Assembly (NCBI GenBank): GCA_036273455.1
Contig: DASUHP010000033.1
Coordinates: 66,406 to 130,405 of the forward strand
DNA length: 64,000 nucleotides
DNA from: CAIYRG01 sp036273455
GTDB lineage: Bacteria; Pseudomonadota; Alphaproteobacteria; Micropepsales; Micropepsaceae
Direction: 5' to 3'
The position numbers and the translations under genes are program-made. Numbering within the stretch: position 1 is the first letter of the stretch; each line of letters opens with the position of its first letter. Under the pieces are notes generated by a model. That model made no database searches. It saw nothing but the letters and a program-made list of their open reading frames with translations, and was not told the DNA's origin. Of this stretch, positions 28,566 through 36,620 are shown one piece after another.

Positions 28566-28602
28566 ACACGCCGCGAGCCGTGCTCGCGGCGTGTTTTTTT
28601 AT
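28566..28602 (+). terminator. Terminator after receptor 4, family of three
   Basis: ACACGCCGCGAG(CCGTG)CTCGCGGCGTGT, a 12-pair stem, then seven T. One loop base differs from the copies after receptors 3 and 5. Confidence 0.95.
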
Positions 28603-28726
28603 AATCACAATACTGGCTGGCGGCTCGCCTGTGCGGTCTTTGCTCGAGATATTCTTTCCCTTCCTGCCCTTAGCTGTGGTCAGAAGCGGCATTGCTGGAC
28701 GCCGGGATTCTTAAAATTCAATCATC

Positions 28727-28755
28727 TTGCGACAACTTAAGCGTGTGTTTACTAT
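28727..28755 (+). promoter_or_regulatory. Promoter-like element before receptor 5
   Basis: TTGCGA and TACTAT separated by 17 bases, followed by AAACGGGGGGG, aligned with the element before receptor 4. A leader of about 340 bases would precede the start codon. Confidence 0.5.
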
Positions 28756-29080
28756 CCCTCTAAACGGGGGGGTAATGCGCCATGCTTTGCGCCGGTCGGG
28801 AATATGTCGCCGGCTTTTGCGACAGTCGCAGACGGGTCGCCGCATGGGCAGGCGGTTTGGATTCCCGCGTTTCGAGCCGTCCCGATGAACGCGGTCCTCG
28901 CGCCGCGTTGGATTTGCCACCGGATATTCATCCCATCCATTACGGCTGCCGGCGCATGAAACTCCGTATACGTCCAGACTCCTCCACGCGCGCCTTGCCC
29001 GTGGTTACGGTGCGCCACGGGCATGTTGCGTTCAGTCGGCATGACATGAGTACAGGAGTTGGGATTACGTCAAACAGCTA
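28756..29080. other. Long leader of receptor 5, no conserved gene
   Basis: No gene recognised. A 12-codon frame starting at 29046 (MSTGVGITSNS) aligns at DNA level with the leader of receptor 4, but receptor 4 has ATC in place of the ATG, so it is not a conserved leader peptide. Confidence 0.4.
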
Positions 29081-29105
29081 GTGCCACTCGGCACGCAAGG
29101 GGGAC
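29081..29105 (+). promoter_or_regulatory. Leader hairpin and RBS of receptor 5
   Basis: GTGCC(ACTC)GGCAC, five pairs at 29081-29094, then CAAGGGGGACAGC and the ATG at 29109. Confidence 0.55.
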
Positions 29106-29108
29106 AGC

Positions 29109-32100
29109 ATGAATCCGGTGACGACGCGTTTTGCATCCCTGATGGGATCGGTATCGTTTTTAACGTTGACCAATGTTGTGACCGCGCATGCCCAGGCGCA
29201 AATGGCGCAGGCAATTCCGGAAACTATCCCGGAACAGGTGCTCGTCACCGGATCACTGATCCATGGCACGGCGGCGGTCGGCGTGCCGGTAACCAACCTG
29301 GGCGTTCAGGACTTTACGCAAACTGGCGCCGTCACTATCGGCGATCTTTTCCGTACGGTTCCGGAAGCCAATGTTGCGCCCGGACCCTCCGCCCTGAACT
29401 CCGGCGGGCATCAGGAGCGCGAAACGCGCGTCAATATCCGTGGCCTTGACGCGACAGGACCTCGCTCACTGTTAATGGTGGACGGCGTGCGGTTCCCGCC
29501 CCAAGCCGACGGCATTTGCGCGATTGATCCCTCGATCATTCCGTCGCTTGCGCTTGATCGCGTGGACATTCTGGCCGACGGAGCCTCCGCGACTTATGGC
29601 TCAGACGCCATCGCCGGTGTGATTAACATCATTCTGAAGCGGGGTTTTGACGGCGCAGTGACACAGCTCCACGCCGCGGCAGCGACCGATGGCGGCGGAA
29701 CGCAGTACCAAGCCTCGCAATTATGGGGCCGCACCTGGGACGGCGGCGATATCACACTGACTTACGAATGGACCACCGAAATGCCGGTCAAAGGAACGGT
29801 TCATTCGAAGTTCACCACCAACTTCAACCCGTGGGGGCTGGAGGATCCATTCCTCCCGATAAGCGCAGCGATCCCGGGCGTAATCTCCACGGGTGCACCC
29901 AAGGTCGTCACGACAATACCGAAAGGGTCATCGGATGTTCCTCTGCTCGTGGCCGGGACCTGTACCAACTGCTGGTCGATCCCCCGCGGCACCGGAGCGA
30001 ACTGGTCTGCTGGTGCTTTAGGCAGTGGTCCGACCGCGCCGAGCAGCGCACCCGGCGTTCTTAATTGGGCGACCCTGACCGGCAGCGCCGCCAACTCTGG
30101 CGACAACAACTTCGTCGATCCGTTGACAACAGGTTGGGAGCTGGCAGGCCAGCAGAAAAATTCCTTCGTCGCAACAGTCGACCAGCGGCTGTTTCCAGGC
30201 GTGTCGTTCTTCGGCTCCGGCTTTTACACCAATCGCCGGGTCGATGAAGTGCTGCCGTCGTTTGGCGGACAGGGTCTCGGCAGCTATCTCCAGACCTGGA
30301 CAGTGCCCACCACGAATCCGTACTACCCGGTGGGCGCACCAGCCGGCTTACAGGTGTCCTATGACCTTGCCCACGAACTGCCGCCCACCATCCCGGCATG
30401 GGAGATTTCCTGGCGTTACCAGTTCGGTGTGAACCTCGATTTGCCGTTTGGCTGGGACGGGCAAATCTATGATTCACGCAGCTACGAAAATGTCGGCTTC
30501 ATTCGCCATTTTGTCAGCACAGCGGCAGTCACGGCAGCGCTGAACGGAAGCAAACCCGCGACAGTCCCCTATCTGAACATCTTCTGCGATCCCTATGCCT
30601 TCCAGTGCAATTCCCCGGCCACACTGGCCTATATAGCGGCGACCTCGGATATCTATGTCCATTATTCGATCGACGAGAAAGGCGCGAAATTTGATGGCCC
30701 CTTGCTGGACCTTCCGGGCGGCCAGGCGAAGATAGCCATCGGCGGTCTATACGACGGCGACAACGTCAGCGGGGCATCCGGGAACAACCAAACGATTCCG
30801 GGAAATCCCCCGGTCAATCAATCCAATACACCCTTTTTCGAGCCCTATCACATCCTCGCCGGCTTCGCCCAGCTCGACATTCCGATCTTCGGCGACAACC
30901 TAAATCTGCCACTCGTGCGAAAGCTCGATATCGAGGGCTCATTCCGGTACGACGACTATGGTGGAAGCACGGCCCTCAACGGGTCGACAAAGAATCCCAA
31001 GGTGGCATTCACCTGGCTAATCGATGAACTGGTTGGCGCCACGGTTCGCGGCAGTTGGGGAACCAATTTCCGCTTCGCCAACGCGGGCGAGTACTCGACG
31101 GTGCTCAGCGGCGCCGATCAATCGATCAATCTCCCCACCTCATCGCAGAACCTCGCCATTTCCTGCGGCAGCGGCGGAACACCAGCGGCGGGCAGTGCGG
31201 CAGCGGTATTGTTTGCCGCGGGTTTCGCCTGCGGTTCGACACCCGGTGGAGTTTCCTATGGTGGTGGACCGGAACCAGTGTTGCGCAGTTACACCGACGC
31301 AGCCACCGGACAGGTCGTTTCGCGCGAAGGCGGCACTGCACTTGCCCCAGAGAAAGCCGTCAATTACAGCCTCGGGTTCGAACTTGCGCCCACCTTCGCT
31401 CTGCTGCGCGGCCTCGATCTCCAGGCGACGTGGTACAGCGTCAAGATCAACGGGCAGTTGAGCGGAAACCTGAATCTTGGTAGCTCGGCATTCGCCGATC
31501 CGACGCAGCGCTATCACATCATCGTCCCCAGCGACCTCGGATGTCCGGTGTCGGCCAATGCGAATCCGACAAGCTGCGCTCCGTTCGTAATCATGGCTTC
31601 CGCCGCCCTGAATGATCCCCGTGGCGACGCGAACATCAGCCAGCTCAGCAACCTTGCCTTCATCAACGATTCCGGCACGGTCGGCACCGGCTTCCTGCAT
31701 GTCTCCGGCATTGACTGGAACGGCAGCTATGATTTGGATCTCGGCGATCTTGGCGCCTGGAATATCGGCGCCACCGGGACCTATTACCTGCACCGATTCA
31801 GCCAGACTGTCGCGGGCGGGACGATCATCGACCAGTATCATCAAACTCTTGGCTCAATTGGCGGAGTTGCGGAAAGCGGCGTCGAAACGCTTCCCAGGCT
31901 CAATTACCGCGCCCGTATCGGCTGGAGCAATGGGCCGCTCAGTGCCACACTGTTTTACAATTACAATTCCCACTTCTTTGATTTCCGGCAAAGCGTACCG
32001 CCCAACGTCAATATGCAGTGCACGGCGTCCGGCGGCACGATGGGCGGCGGAACATTCCCCTGCGCGATTGGCAATTACACGCGATATATCCCCGCCTGGA

Positions 32101-32318
32101 ACACATTCGATCTGTCCCTCGGCTACAACACCGGCGACATTCCGGCCAATGATTATCTGAAGCGCATAACCCTGCAATTGACGGTTCAGAATCTTATGGG
32201 CATCCATTCCGCGTTTTCATACGGGCCCAACTCCTCGACGCGTAATCCCGGCGGCTACGATCTCACCCATTCCGATCTTGGACGCCTCATTGGCCTGACG
32301 ATCGTCAAGACCTGGTAG
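29109..32318 (+). CDS. TonB-dependent receptor 5 of the array
   Basis: Paralogue of 1,069 residues. Like receptor 3 it lacks the PQQFAQAQVAQ linker insertion, so its signal peptide (ending AHA-Q) runs into AQMAQAIPETIPEQVLVTGS. The plug reads VNIRGLDATGPRSLLMVDGV and ATYGSDAIAGVINIILKRGF. Loop Cys pairs are kept (CTNC, CDPYAFQC, CPVSANANPTSC). The barrel differs from the others near ISWRYQFGVNLDL and FALLRGLDLQATW and ends TIVKTW, still with the C-terminal aromatic residue needed for membrane insertion. The piuC-type gene follows about 110 bases after the stop, beyond a terminator. Ligand unknown. Confidence 0.95.
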   Translation: MNPVTTRFASLMGSVSFLTLTNVVTAHAQAQMAQAIPETIPEQVLVTGSLIHGTAAVGVPVTNLGVQDFTQTGAVTIGDLFRTVPEANVAPGPSALNSGGHQERETRVNIRGLDATGPRSLLMVDGVRFPPQADGICAIDPSIIPSLALDRVDILADGASATYGSDAIAGVINIILKRGFDGAVTQLHAAAATDGGGTQYQASQLWGRTWDGGDITLTYEWTTEMPVKGTVHSKFTTNFNPWGLEDPFLPISAAIPGVISTGAPKVVTTIPKGSSDVPLLVAGTCTNCWSIPRGTGANWSAGALGSGPTAPSSAPGVLNWATLTGSAANSGDNNFVDPLTTGWELAGQQKNSFVATVDQRLFPGVSFFGSGFYTNRRVDEVLPSFGGQGLGSYLQTWTVPTTNPYYPVGAPAGLQVSYDLAHELPPTIPAWEISWRYQFGVNLDLPFGWDGQIYDSRSYENVGFIRHFVSTAAVTAALNGSKPATVPYLNIFCDPYAFQCNSPATLAYIAATSDIYVHYSIDEKGAKFDGPLLDLPGGQAKIAIGGLYDGDNVSGASGNNQTIPGNPPVNQSNTPFFEPYHILAGFAQLDIPIFGDNLNLPLVRKLDIEGSFRYDDYGGSTALNGSTKNPKVAFTWLIDELVGATVRGSWGTNFRFANAGEYSTVLSGADQSINLPTSSQNLAISCGSGGTPAAGSAAAVLFAAGFACGSTPGGVSYGGGPEPVLRSYTDAATGQVVSREGGTALAPEKAVNYSLGFELAPTFALLRGLDLQATWYSVKINGQLSGNLNLGSSAFADPTQRYHIIVPSDLGCPVSANANPTSCAPFVIMASAALNDPRGDANISQLSNLAFINDSGTVGTGFLHVSGIDWNGSYDLDLGDLGAWNIGATGTYYLHRFSQTVAGGTIIDQYHQTLGSIGGVAESGVETLPRLNYRARIGWSNGPLSATLFYNYNSHFFDFRQSVPPNVNMQCTASGGTMGGGTFPCAIGNYTRYIPAWNTFDLSLGYNTGDIPANDYLKRITLQLTVQNLMGIHSAFSYGPNSSTRNPGGYDLTHSDLGRLIGLTIVKTW

Positions 32319-32336
32319 TCTGGATGGCTTCAATGG

Positions 32337-32371
32337 CACGCCGCGAGCCCTGCTCGCGGCGTGTTTTTGTC
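32337..32371 (+). terminator. Terminator after receptor 5, family of three
   Basis: CACGCCGCGAG(CCCTG)CTCGCGGCGTG then TTTTTGT; stem and loop identical to the copy after receptor 3. Confidence 0.95.
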
Positions 32372-32432
32372 CGGGCGACGGCAGCGAGGGCCCATGCTAT
32401 ATCGCCTCGAATCCCGAGGCGGGGCCGCCACC

Positions 32433-33116
32433 ATGATGGTTCGCATTCCCAATGTCCTGACGACGGCGCAGGTCCAGGCCTGCCGGCAGGCTCTGGAAAC
32501 GGCCCCGTGGGTGGAAGGCAAACTGACCGCCGGTTCACTGACCGCGCCAAGAAAAAACAATATGCAGGTGCCGGCCGCGCACCCGATTGCCCGCCGCCTG
32601 AGCGAAATGATCATGGAGGCCCTGAAGAAGAATGCGGCGTTCATGCGCGCCGCCCTGCCCTTGCGGCTAATTCCACCGCTGTTCAACCGTTATACCCCCG
32701 GCGAATATTACGGCCCGCATGTCGATGCCACCGCACAGCAGGCATGGAATGCCAATGACCGGGTGCGCACGGACCTTTCCGCGACGTTATTCCTGTCGGC
32801 TCCCGATGAATATGACGGCGGCGAACTGACCATCACCGATGATCTCGGTGAGCGGCCGATCAAACTGCCGGCCGGCGACCTGGTGCTCTATCCCGCGACT
32901 TCGATTCATCATGTGTCGCCGGTCACGCGTGGCGCACGCATTGCATCATTCTTCTGGATTCAGAGCATGGTGCGCGACGACAATCTTCGCGGAATACTGT
33001 TCGAGCTCGGCACGGCGCTGACGCAATTCGAGGAAGCGGTCCCCGGCAATCCAGCGATCACCAAACTGACCGGCGTCTATTTCAACCTGTTCCGCCTGTG
33101 GACGGACACGAATTGA
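32433..33116 (+). CDS. piuC: PKHD-type Fe(II)/2-oxoglutarate hydroxylase (PiuC family)
   Basis: Cytoplasmic oxygenase of 227 residues, the family's usual size. FNRYTPGEYYGPHVDA supplies the HxD half of the iron triad, SIHHVSPVTRGARIA the distal His and the Arg that binds 2-oxoglutarate. The C-terminal tail AITKLTGVYFNLFRLWTDTN is the typical PiuC ending. PiuC genes commonly sit beside iron-siderophore TonB receptor genes, and this one follows receptor 5. The real substrate of the family is not established. Two adjacent ATG codons are possible starts; further upstream starts have no family similarity. A decayed second copy of its 3' end is at 37.8 kb. Confidence 0.93.
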   Translation: MMVRIPNVLTTAQVQACRQALETAPWVEGKLTAGSLTAPRKNNMQVPAAHPIARRLSEMIMEALKKNAAFMRAALPLRLIPPLFNRYTPGEYYGPHVDATAQQAWNANDRVRTDLSATLFLSAPDEYDGGELTITDDLGERPIKLPAGDLVLYPATSIHHVSPVTRGARIASFFWIQSMVRDDNLRGILFELGTALTQFEEAVPGNPAITKLTGVYFNLFRLWTDTN

Positions 33117-33436
33117 TGGGTGCGCAGGCCGGCATATTCCTTCCCTGCTACGCGCTTTCCGATGCGGGTTACTTCTTCGTGGCTTGCCGGGAATGGATGA
33201 AATGATTTGCCGCCCTGCGCCAAACCCGTCTTGTAACCGCCACCCATAACCACCACATTTCATAAGCCTCGAACGATTCATCAAAACCAAGAGGCGCATT
33301 CCCGTTGCAAAAGCCCTCAAGCGGAGGCCCCCGGAATTCCGGGGTTCGCGTGGCACCAGGTGTCAAGGCGCGAGAATCGCATTTGGTTTTTCCAGCGCTG
33401 TTATGCACAGCGAACGCGAGGCCGATAAGAAATCTC
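33117..33436. other. Gap after piuC, no gene recognised
   Basis: Holds a 16-base perfect palindrome CCCCGGAATTCCGGGG (33329-33344), which could form a hairpin but has no T-tract. Overlapping open frames on the minus strand look unremarkable. Nothing else is supported. Confidence 0.5.
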
Positions 33437-33691
33437 ATGACGACGCGCGTGACCACCAAGTCTGTAACGTTCGGCCGGCCTTTTACTGTGAACGATGTGG
33501 CCGGCGAGCAACCTCCCGGGGTGTACATCGTTGAGACAGAAGAAGAGCTGCTGGAATCCGTATCCTTTCCCGCCTATCGGCGGCTGTCCACGGTGATGCG
33601 TTGCCCGGCAGCCGGCGGCATTACGCGTTTCGTAACGATCGATCCCGCAGCCCTCGACGCGGCGCTGGCGCGAGACGCCAGGCGCGGTTGA
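33437..33691 (+). CDS. Small hypothetical protein, 84 residues
   Basis: Function unknown. The frame from MTTRVTTKSVTFGRPFTV runs through PPGVYIVETEEELLESVSFP and AYRRLSTVMRCPA to a basic end. It has the feel of a conserved small Rhizobiales protein: the GRPFTVNDV, PPGVYIVETEEE and AYRR segments suggest a compact beta-rich domain. There is no signal peptide or membrane segment. A longer in-frame extension upstream is low-complexity and unlikely to be translated, so I chose the internal ATG. It is isolated from piuC by about 320 bases. Confidence 0.7.
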   Translation: MTTRVTTKSVTFGRPFTVNDVAGEQPPGVYIVETEEELLESVSFPAYRRLSTVMRCPAAGGITRFVTIDPAALDAALARDARRG

Positions 33692-33723
33692 GCGAGCCAT
33701 CGAATGAAGATCGTGGCTTCAAA

Positions 33724-33978
33724 TTGAGCCGCATCTACGCGCAGGGTTGGAATGTGGCGAAGACGTCACTTGCTTCCGGCGACGGAGATATCAATGCGCG
33801 GCAAGCGGCCGCACGGAATCCCCACGGGAAATCAGAGGAACGGTCGCGCTGGCTGAAGGGCTTCATGGAAGCTCTCGAGAGCCCAACCAATCGTTCACCG
33901 CGCCAGGCGGAGTCGTCGCGCGCCGCAATACCCAAGACAAATTCCTGCCGGCCCGCGGGCGCGCGATGGCGGAACTGA
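33724..33978 (+). CDS. Possible ribosome-modulation-factor-like small protein
   Basis: A frame of about 84 residues with two segments typical of Rmf-like proteins: an N-terminal YAQGWNVAK and, about 30 residues on, ERSRWLKGFMEAL, separated by NPHGK. In that family such Gly-Trp and Trp-x-x-Gly-Phe pairs mark small basic proteins that bind ribosomes or are of phage or stress type. The first plausible start is TTG, with no convincing ribosome-binding site; the C-terminal 25 residues look non-conserved. It may be a decayed or unusually started gene. Low certainty. Confidence 0.4.
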   Translation: MSRIYAQGWNVAKTSLASGDGDINARQAAARNPHGKSEERSRWLKGFMEALESPTNRSPRQAESSRAAIPKTNSCRPAGARWRN

Positions 33979-34157
33979 ACCGAATGCTCAAACAGTCCGC
34001 TTCGTCTGCACCGTGCTGCACGAGCCCTGAATATATTGGGTACATTTTGCTCATTGCGACTATTCTCACGGCAGCGAGGATGTCTGTGCCGGCACCGCTG
34101 ATCCAGTAAGAACTGTCAGCGGTATTTACCGAAAGGACGTCCGTCGCTGTACGCGTT

Positions 34158-34988
34158 TCAATGAGCAGGGGCCGCAGCCCCGAAATTGTGGGCACCCGCA
34201 ATCGGGTCAGCCGGGGGAGCCAGACATTTTCCGTCCTGACGGTGGTAGGGGCGATTGCACTCCCACTCATCGCCTGAAATCCCGACGTGAGCGTTCACTG
34301 GCAGAGAGAGTACAGTGCACGAAGCAGCGCTCTTTCTGTAACCCCAATCGCATTTCCAGCCGCCTCCTGAAGCATCCAGATAGCCATGCTCCGGTATCGT
34401 TATCGGCAGGCATGACTCACCGGTTCGCTCAAAGCCGCGCTCACACGACCAACTGCTTCCGTCGCGTTGCAGATAGCCGTTCACCGGAACGATGACTTCC
34501 ACGCAACCTTCATTCGTTGCGCGAAAGCCACGATTACATTCCCAGCCGCGTCCGAAAGACGAGTCCACAGCATACGCGTTGCGAGGAACCGTGACGGCTA
34601 CACAAGCTCCATTCAGTTCCTGATAGGAGCGATCGCACGCCCAACCGCTGCGTCCGAAGGACGTGTCGGCCCTGTGCGCGTTCGCGGGCACTTTAACCGC
34701 CACACAAGCCACACCTGCCGCACGATAGCCGCGATCGCAATCCCACCCTGGTCCAAAGGCGGTGTCGGTTGAATGACCGTTTGCAGGGATGGTTATCGCG
34801 ACGCAAGTGCCGGCCGCCTCGCGATAACCATAATCGCACTCCCAACCGGTTCCGTATCCCTTGGAGTGGGAATTTTGCGGCGCTGGAGCGGCAACGCTCT
34901 GCGAAAAAGCTGCCTGGGGCAGCGTCATGCAAAGCGCTAACAACACGAAGGGTCCAATGGACAGACCGCGGCGCGATTTCAGTCTCAA
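34158..34988 (-). CDS. Secreted Cys-repeat protein (seven W-x-C-x10-C units)
   Basis: Exported protein of 276 residues, function unknown. A signal peptide (about 1-30, ending AAFSQS) is followed by seven tandem units of about 31-34 residues. Each contains Trp-x-Cys, Gly-Tyr or Gly-Phe, then a second Cys exactly 11 positions after the first, and a hydrophobic strand ending in PANGH or PVNAH. Cys pairs fall at 51/62, 84/95, 118/129, 151/162, 182/193, 213/224 and 244/255, which suggests one disulfide per unit. The start is TTG, with a good AAGGAGA site 12 bases before it. The layout suggests an extracellular adhesive or binding protein; that is inference. Confidence 0.85.
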   Translation of the reverse strand: MRLKSRRGLSIGPFVLLALCMTLPQAAFSQSVAAPAPQNSHSKGYGTGWECDYGYREAAGTCVAITIPANGHSTDTAFGPGWDCDRGYRAAGVACVAVKVPANAHRADTSFGRSGWACDRSYQELNGACVAVTVPRNAYAVDSSFGRGWECNRGFRATNEGCVEVIVPVNGYLQRDGSSWSCERGFERTGESCLPITIPEHGYLDASGGGWKCDWGYRKSAASCTVLSLPVNAHVGISGDEWECNRPYHRQDGKCLAPPADPIAGAHNFGAAAPAH

Positions 34989-35506
34989 GACTGTCTCCTT
35001 TGCAAGCGGGATATGAACGGACAGCCAGCTAATTCAGGACGTGAACCGCAGAGCACTTACACAGCCGTGCGAGACAGTCCGTACACGCCAAAAAATCGGA
35101 ACAACATCCGGTGAGACCAACCACGAGGGAGCACAGGGAAGCGTGCGTGTTATAAGCCCCGCTTCCCTGCTCCGGCCCTTAACGTCTTGTCGCCGAAGCG
35201 ACAAGCGGGCGCGGGACTTAGCTTGCGTCGCACCCGATCCTGCGTCGGGACGACAGCGCAAGTTTATTTTGTCTGATATCGGGGACAGAACCGCGGCAGA
35301 CTTTTTAGATGGCGACTCTAAGCGATCATTTCAAGGTGTTCCACGCAACGGCTATTGAAAAAACGGTCCAAGTTCCGCGCAAAATCTGCATGCCTGAAAA
35401 GGGCCCAGTTATTGAATACTTGCAAGCGCCGCGGCACCGGTAAGCGGCTGTAACGACGATTTCCCCGGAAATGTTGTGCGCCGGAACTGGCGCAGGCCGG
35501 CTGACT
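34989..35506. other. Gap with at most one tiny unsupported ORF
   Basis: No recognisable gene. A 44-codon frame at 35309-35443 (+) starts MATLSDHFKVFHATAIEK and contains RKICMPEKGPVIEYLQ. It looks protein-like but has no ribosome-binding site and no family I recognise. GTCGCCGAAGCGAC near 35192 can form a small hairpin. Confidence 0.4.
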
Positions 35507-35827
35507 TCAACCTGGATTCGAAGGCTTGGCATCGAGCCAGGCCCTGACGCGATCCGGATAGATGGCCCATACCTCACCGGCCTTCTCTTTGGGCCGATAA
35601 AACAGCGTGCCGTCCGGGTTACATGTGCCGGTCTTTGGGACCTTCTCATCCGCGCAAAAGCGACGAAACGTGCGTTCGACTTCGTCTTCAAACTGCAGAG
35701 GAATCTCATGTGCCGCATGTTCGCGGTCCTTGCGAATGGCCTGCATCACCGACCAGCGCCTAAGCCCACCGGGATACGGCGTGAGTACCTTGATCAGCTC
35801 AACCAGAATGGACCGGTCAGCGCGCAT
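35507..35827 (-). CDS. Hypothetical protein, 106 residues
   Basis: Not recognised. From MRADRSILVELIKVLTPYP the protein continues with GLRRWSVMQAIRKDR, then an acidic-basic helical stretch FEDEVERTFRRFCAD and an end with GTLFYRPKEKAGEVWAIYP and RAWLDAKP. No signal peptide or membrane segment, so probably cytoplasmic. I chose the internal ATG after AAGAAG rather than an upstream in-frame start, because the extra 19 residues look non-conserved. Its base composition and codon usage look like a real gene. Confidence 0.65.
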   Translation of the reverse strand: MRADRSILVELIKVLTPYPGGLRRWSVMQAIRKDREHAAHEIPLQFEDEVERTFRRFCADEKVPKTGTCNPDGTLFYRPKEKAGEVWAIYPDRVRAWLDAKPSNPG

Positions 35828-35992
35828 TCTTCTTGATTCCTGGCTCAACCTGATGCTCGTTCGACCATCCATCGCGCTCCTCAAAGATATTGATCTCTTC
35901 GCACCAGTTGTCGCGCGCTTGCTTCGAACGGCATCGCAGGATGCGACGGAGAATTCTCATCTCACGGCCACCCTGTCCTATGAAAAGAATCC

Positions 35993-36196
35993 TTACGCGA
36001 TCTTCAGATTGACCGCTTTTGAGCCCTTCGCATCCGGCTGAATGTCGAACGACACGCGTTGACCTTCTGCCAGGCTGCGCATACCCGCAGCTTCGACCGC
36101 GGTCGCATGGACGAAGACGTCTTTGGCGCCGCCTTCCGGCGAGATAAAGCCAAAGCCCTTGTTGATATTAAAAAACTTTACGGTTCCGATGGCCAT
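35993..36196 (-). CDS. cspA: CspA-family cold-shock protein
   Basis: RNA/ssDNA-binding cold-shock domain protein of 67 residues, full family length. GTVKFFNINKGFGFISPE holds RNP-1 (KGFGFI) and VFVHATAV holds RNP-2. It should melt mRNA structure as a chaperone. The start MAIGTVKFF is the family norm; an upstream in-frame extension is rejected. It is divergent from the S21 gene. The long gap between them probably carries a leader, as usual for cold-shock genes. Whether it responds to cold, stationary phase or neither cannot be told. Confidence 0.95.
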   Translation of the reverse strand: MAIGTVKFFNINKGFGFISPEGGAKDVFVHATAVEAAGMRSLAEGQRVSFDIQPDAKGSKAVNLKIA

Positions 36197-36620
36197 GTGA
36201 TTACTCCTGCTGCATCGGGCTCCGCGAGAGCTCATGCTCAGGCGGTGCGAAGAAGCGCAATCATCAGGTCGGGAAGTACGGCTGTCTCAGCCAGGCGCGC
36301 AACAACTACGAGTCGGGTCTTCTACAGTTGCGCTTCTCTGACGGAACGCCGTCGCGCTCTTCATATGTACCATCCCGGCCAACTAATCAAGTGAAGCCTG
36401 CCGGAGTCGTGTCAACGAGCGGAATTTCCACTCTGACCATTTCTTTTTTCTGCCGGCCGGTCTGCCGTGCGGATTGTGGCGATGTCCTTGGGACGCATCA
36501 TTGCCGTTTCAGGATCGCCTTGTGATCGGCCGAAGGTTCAACCTGCGACAGTGCGGCCAGCCGCTTGGACACGGCTTGCCGCTTCTGTTATTTACAGCGC
36601 CCCTTTGCAGCAGGTGCCAA
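36197..36620. other. Divergent gap between cspA and rpsU
   Basis: No gene recognised. It should carry the cspA promoter and 5' leader on the minus strand and the rpsU promoter on the plus strand. The purine-rich AGCAGGAGT (minus-strand sense) just before the cspA start is a good ribosome-binding site. Confidence 0.5.

Noticed and set aside
29046..29081. Short leader peptide before receptor 5
   Set aside because: Its ATG is ATC in the aligned receptor 4 leader; similarity is at DNA level only.
33329..33344. Palindrome CCCCGGAATTCCGGGG as terminator or tRNA fragment
   Set aside because: No T-tract and no tRNA cloverleaf around it; left as an unexplained palindrome.
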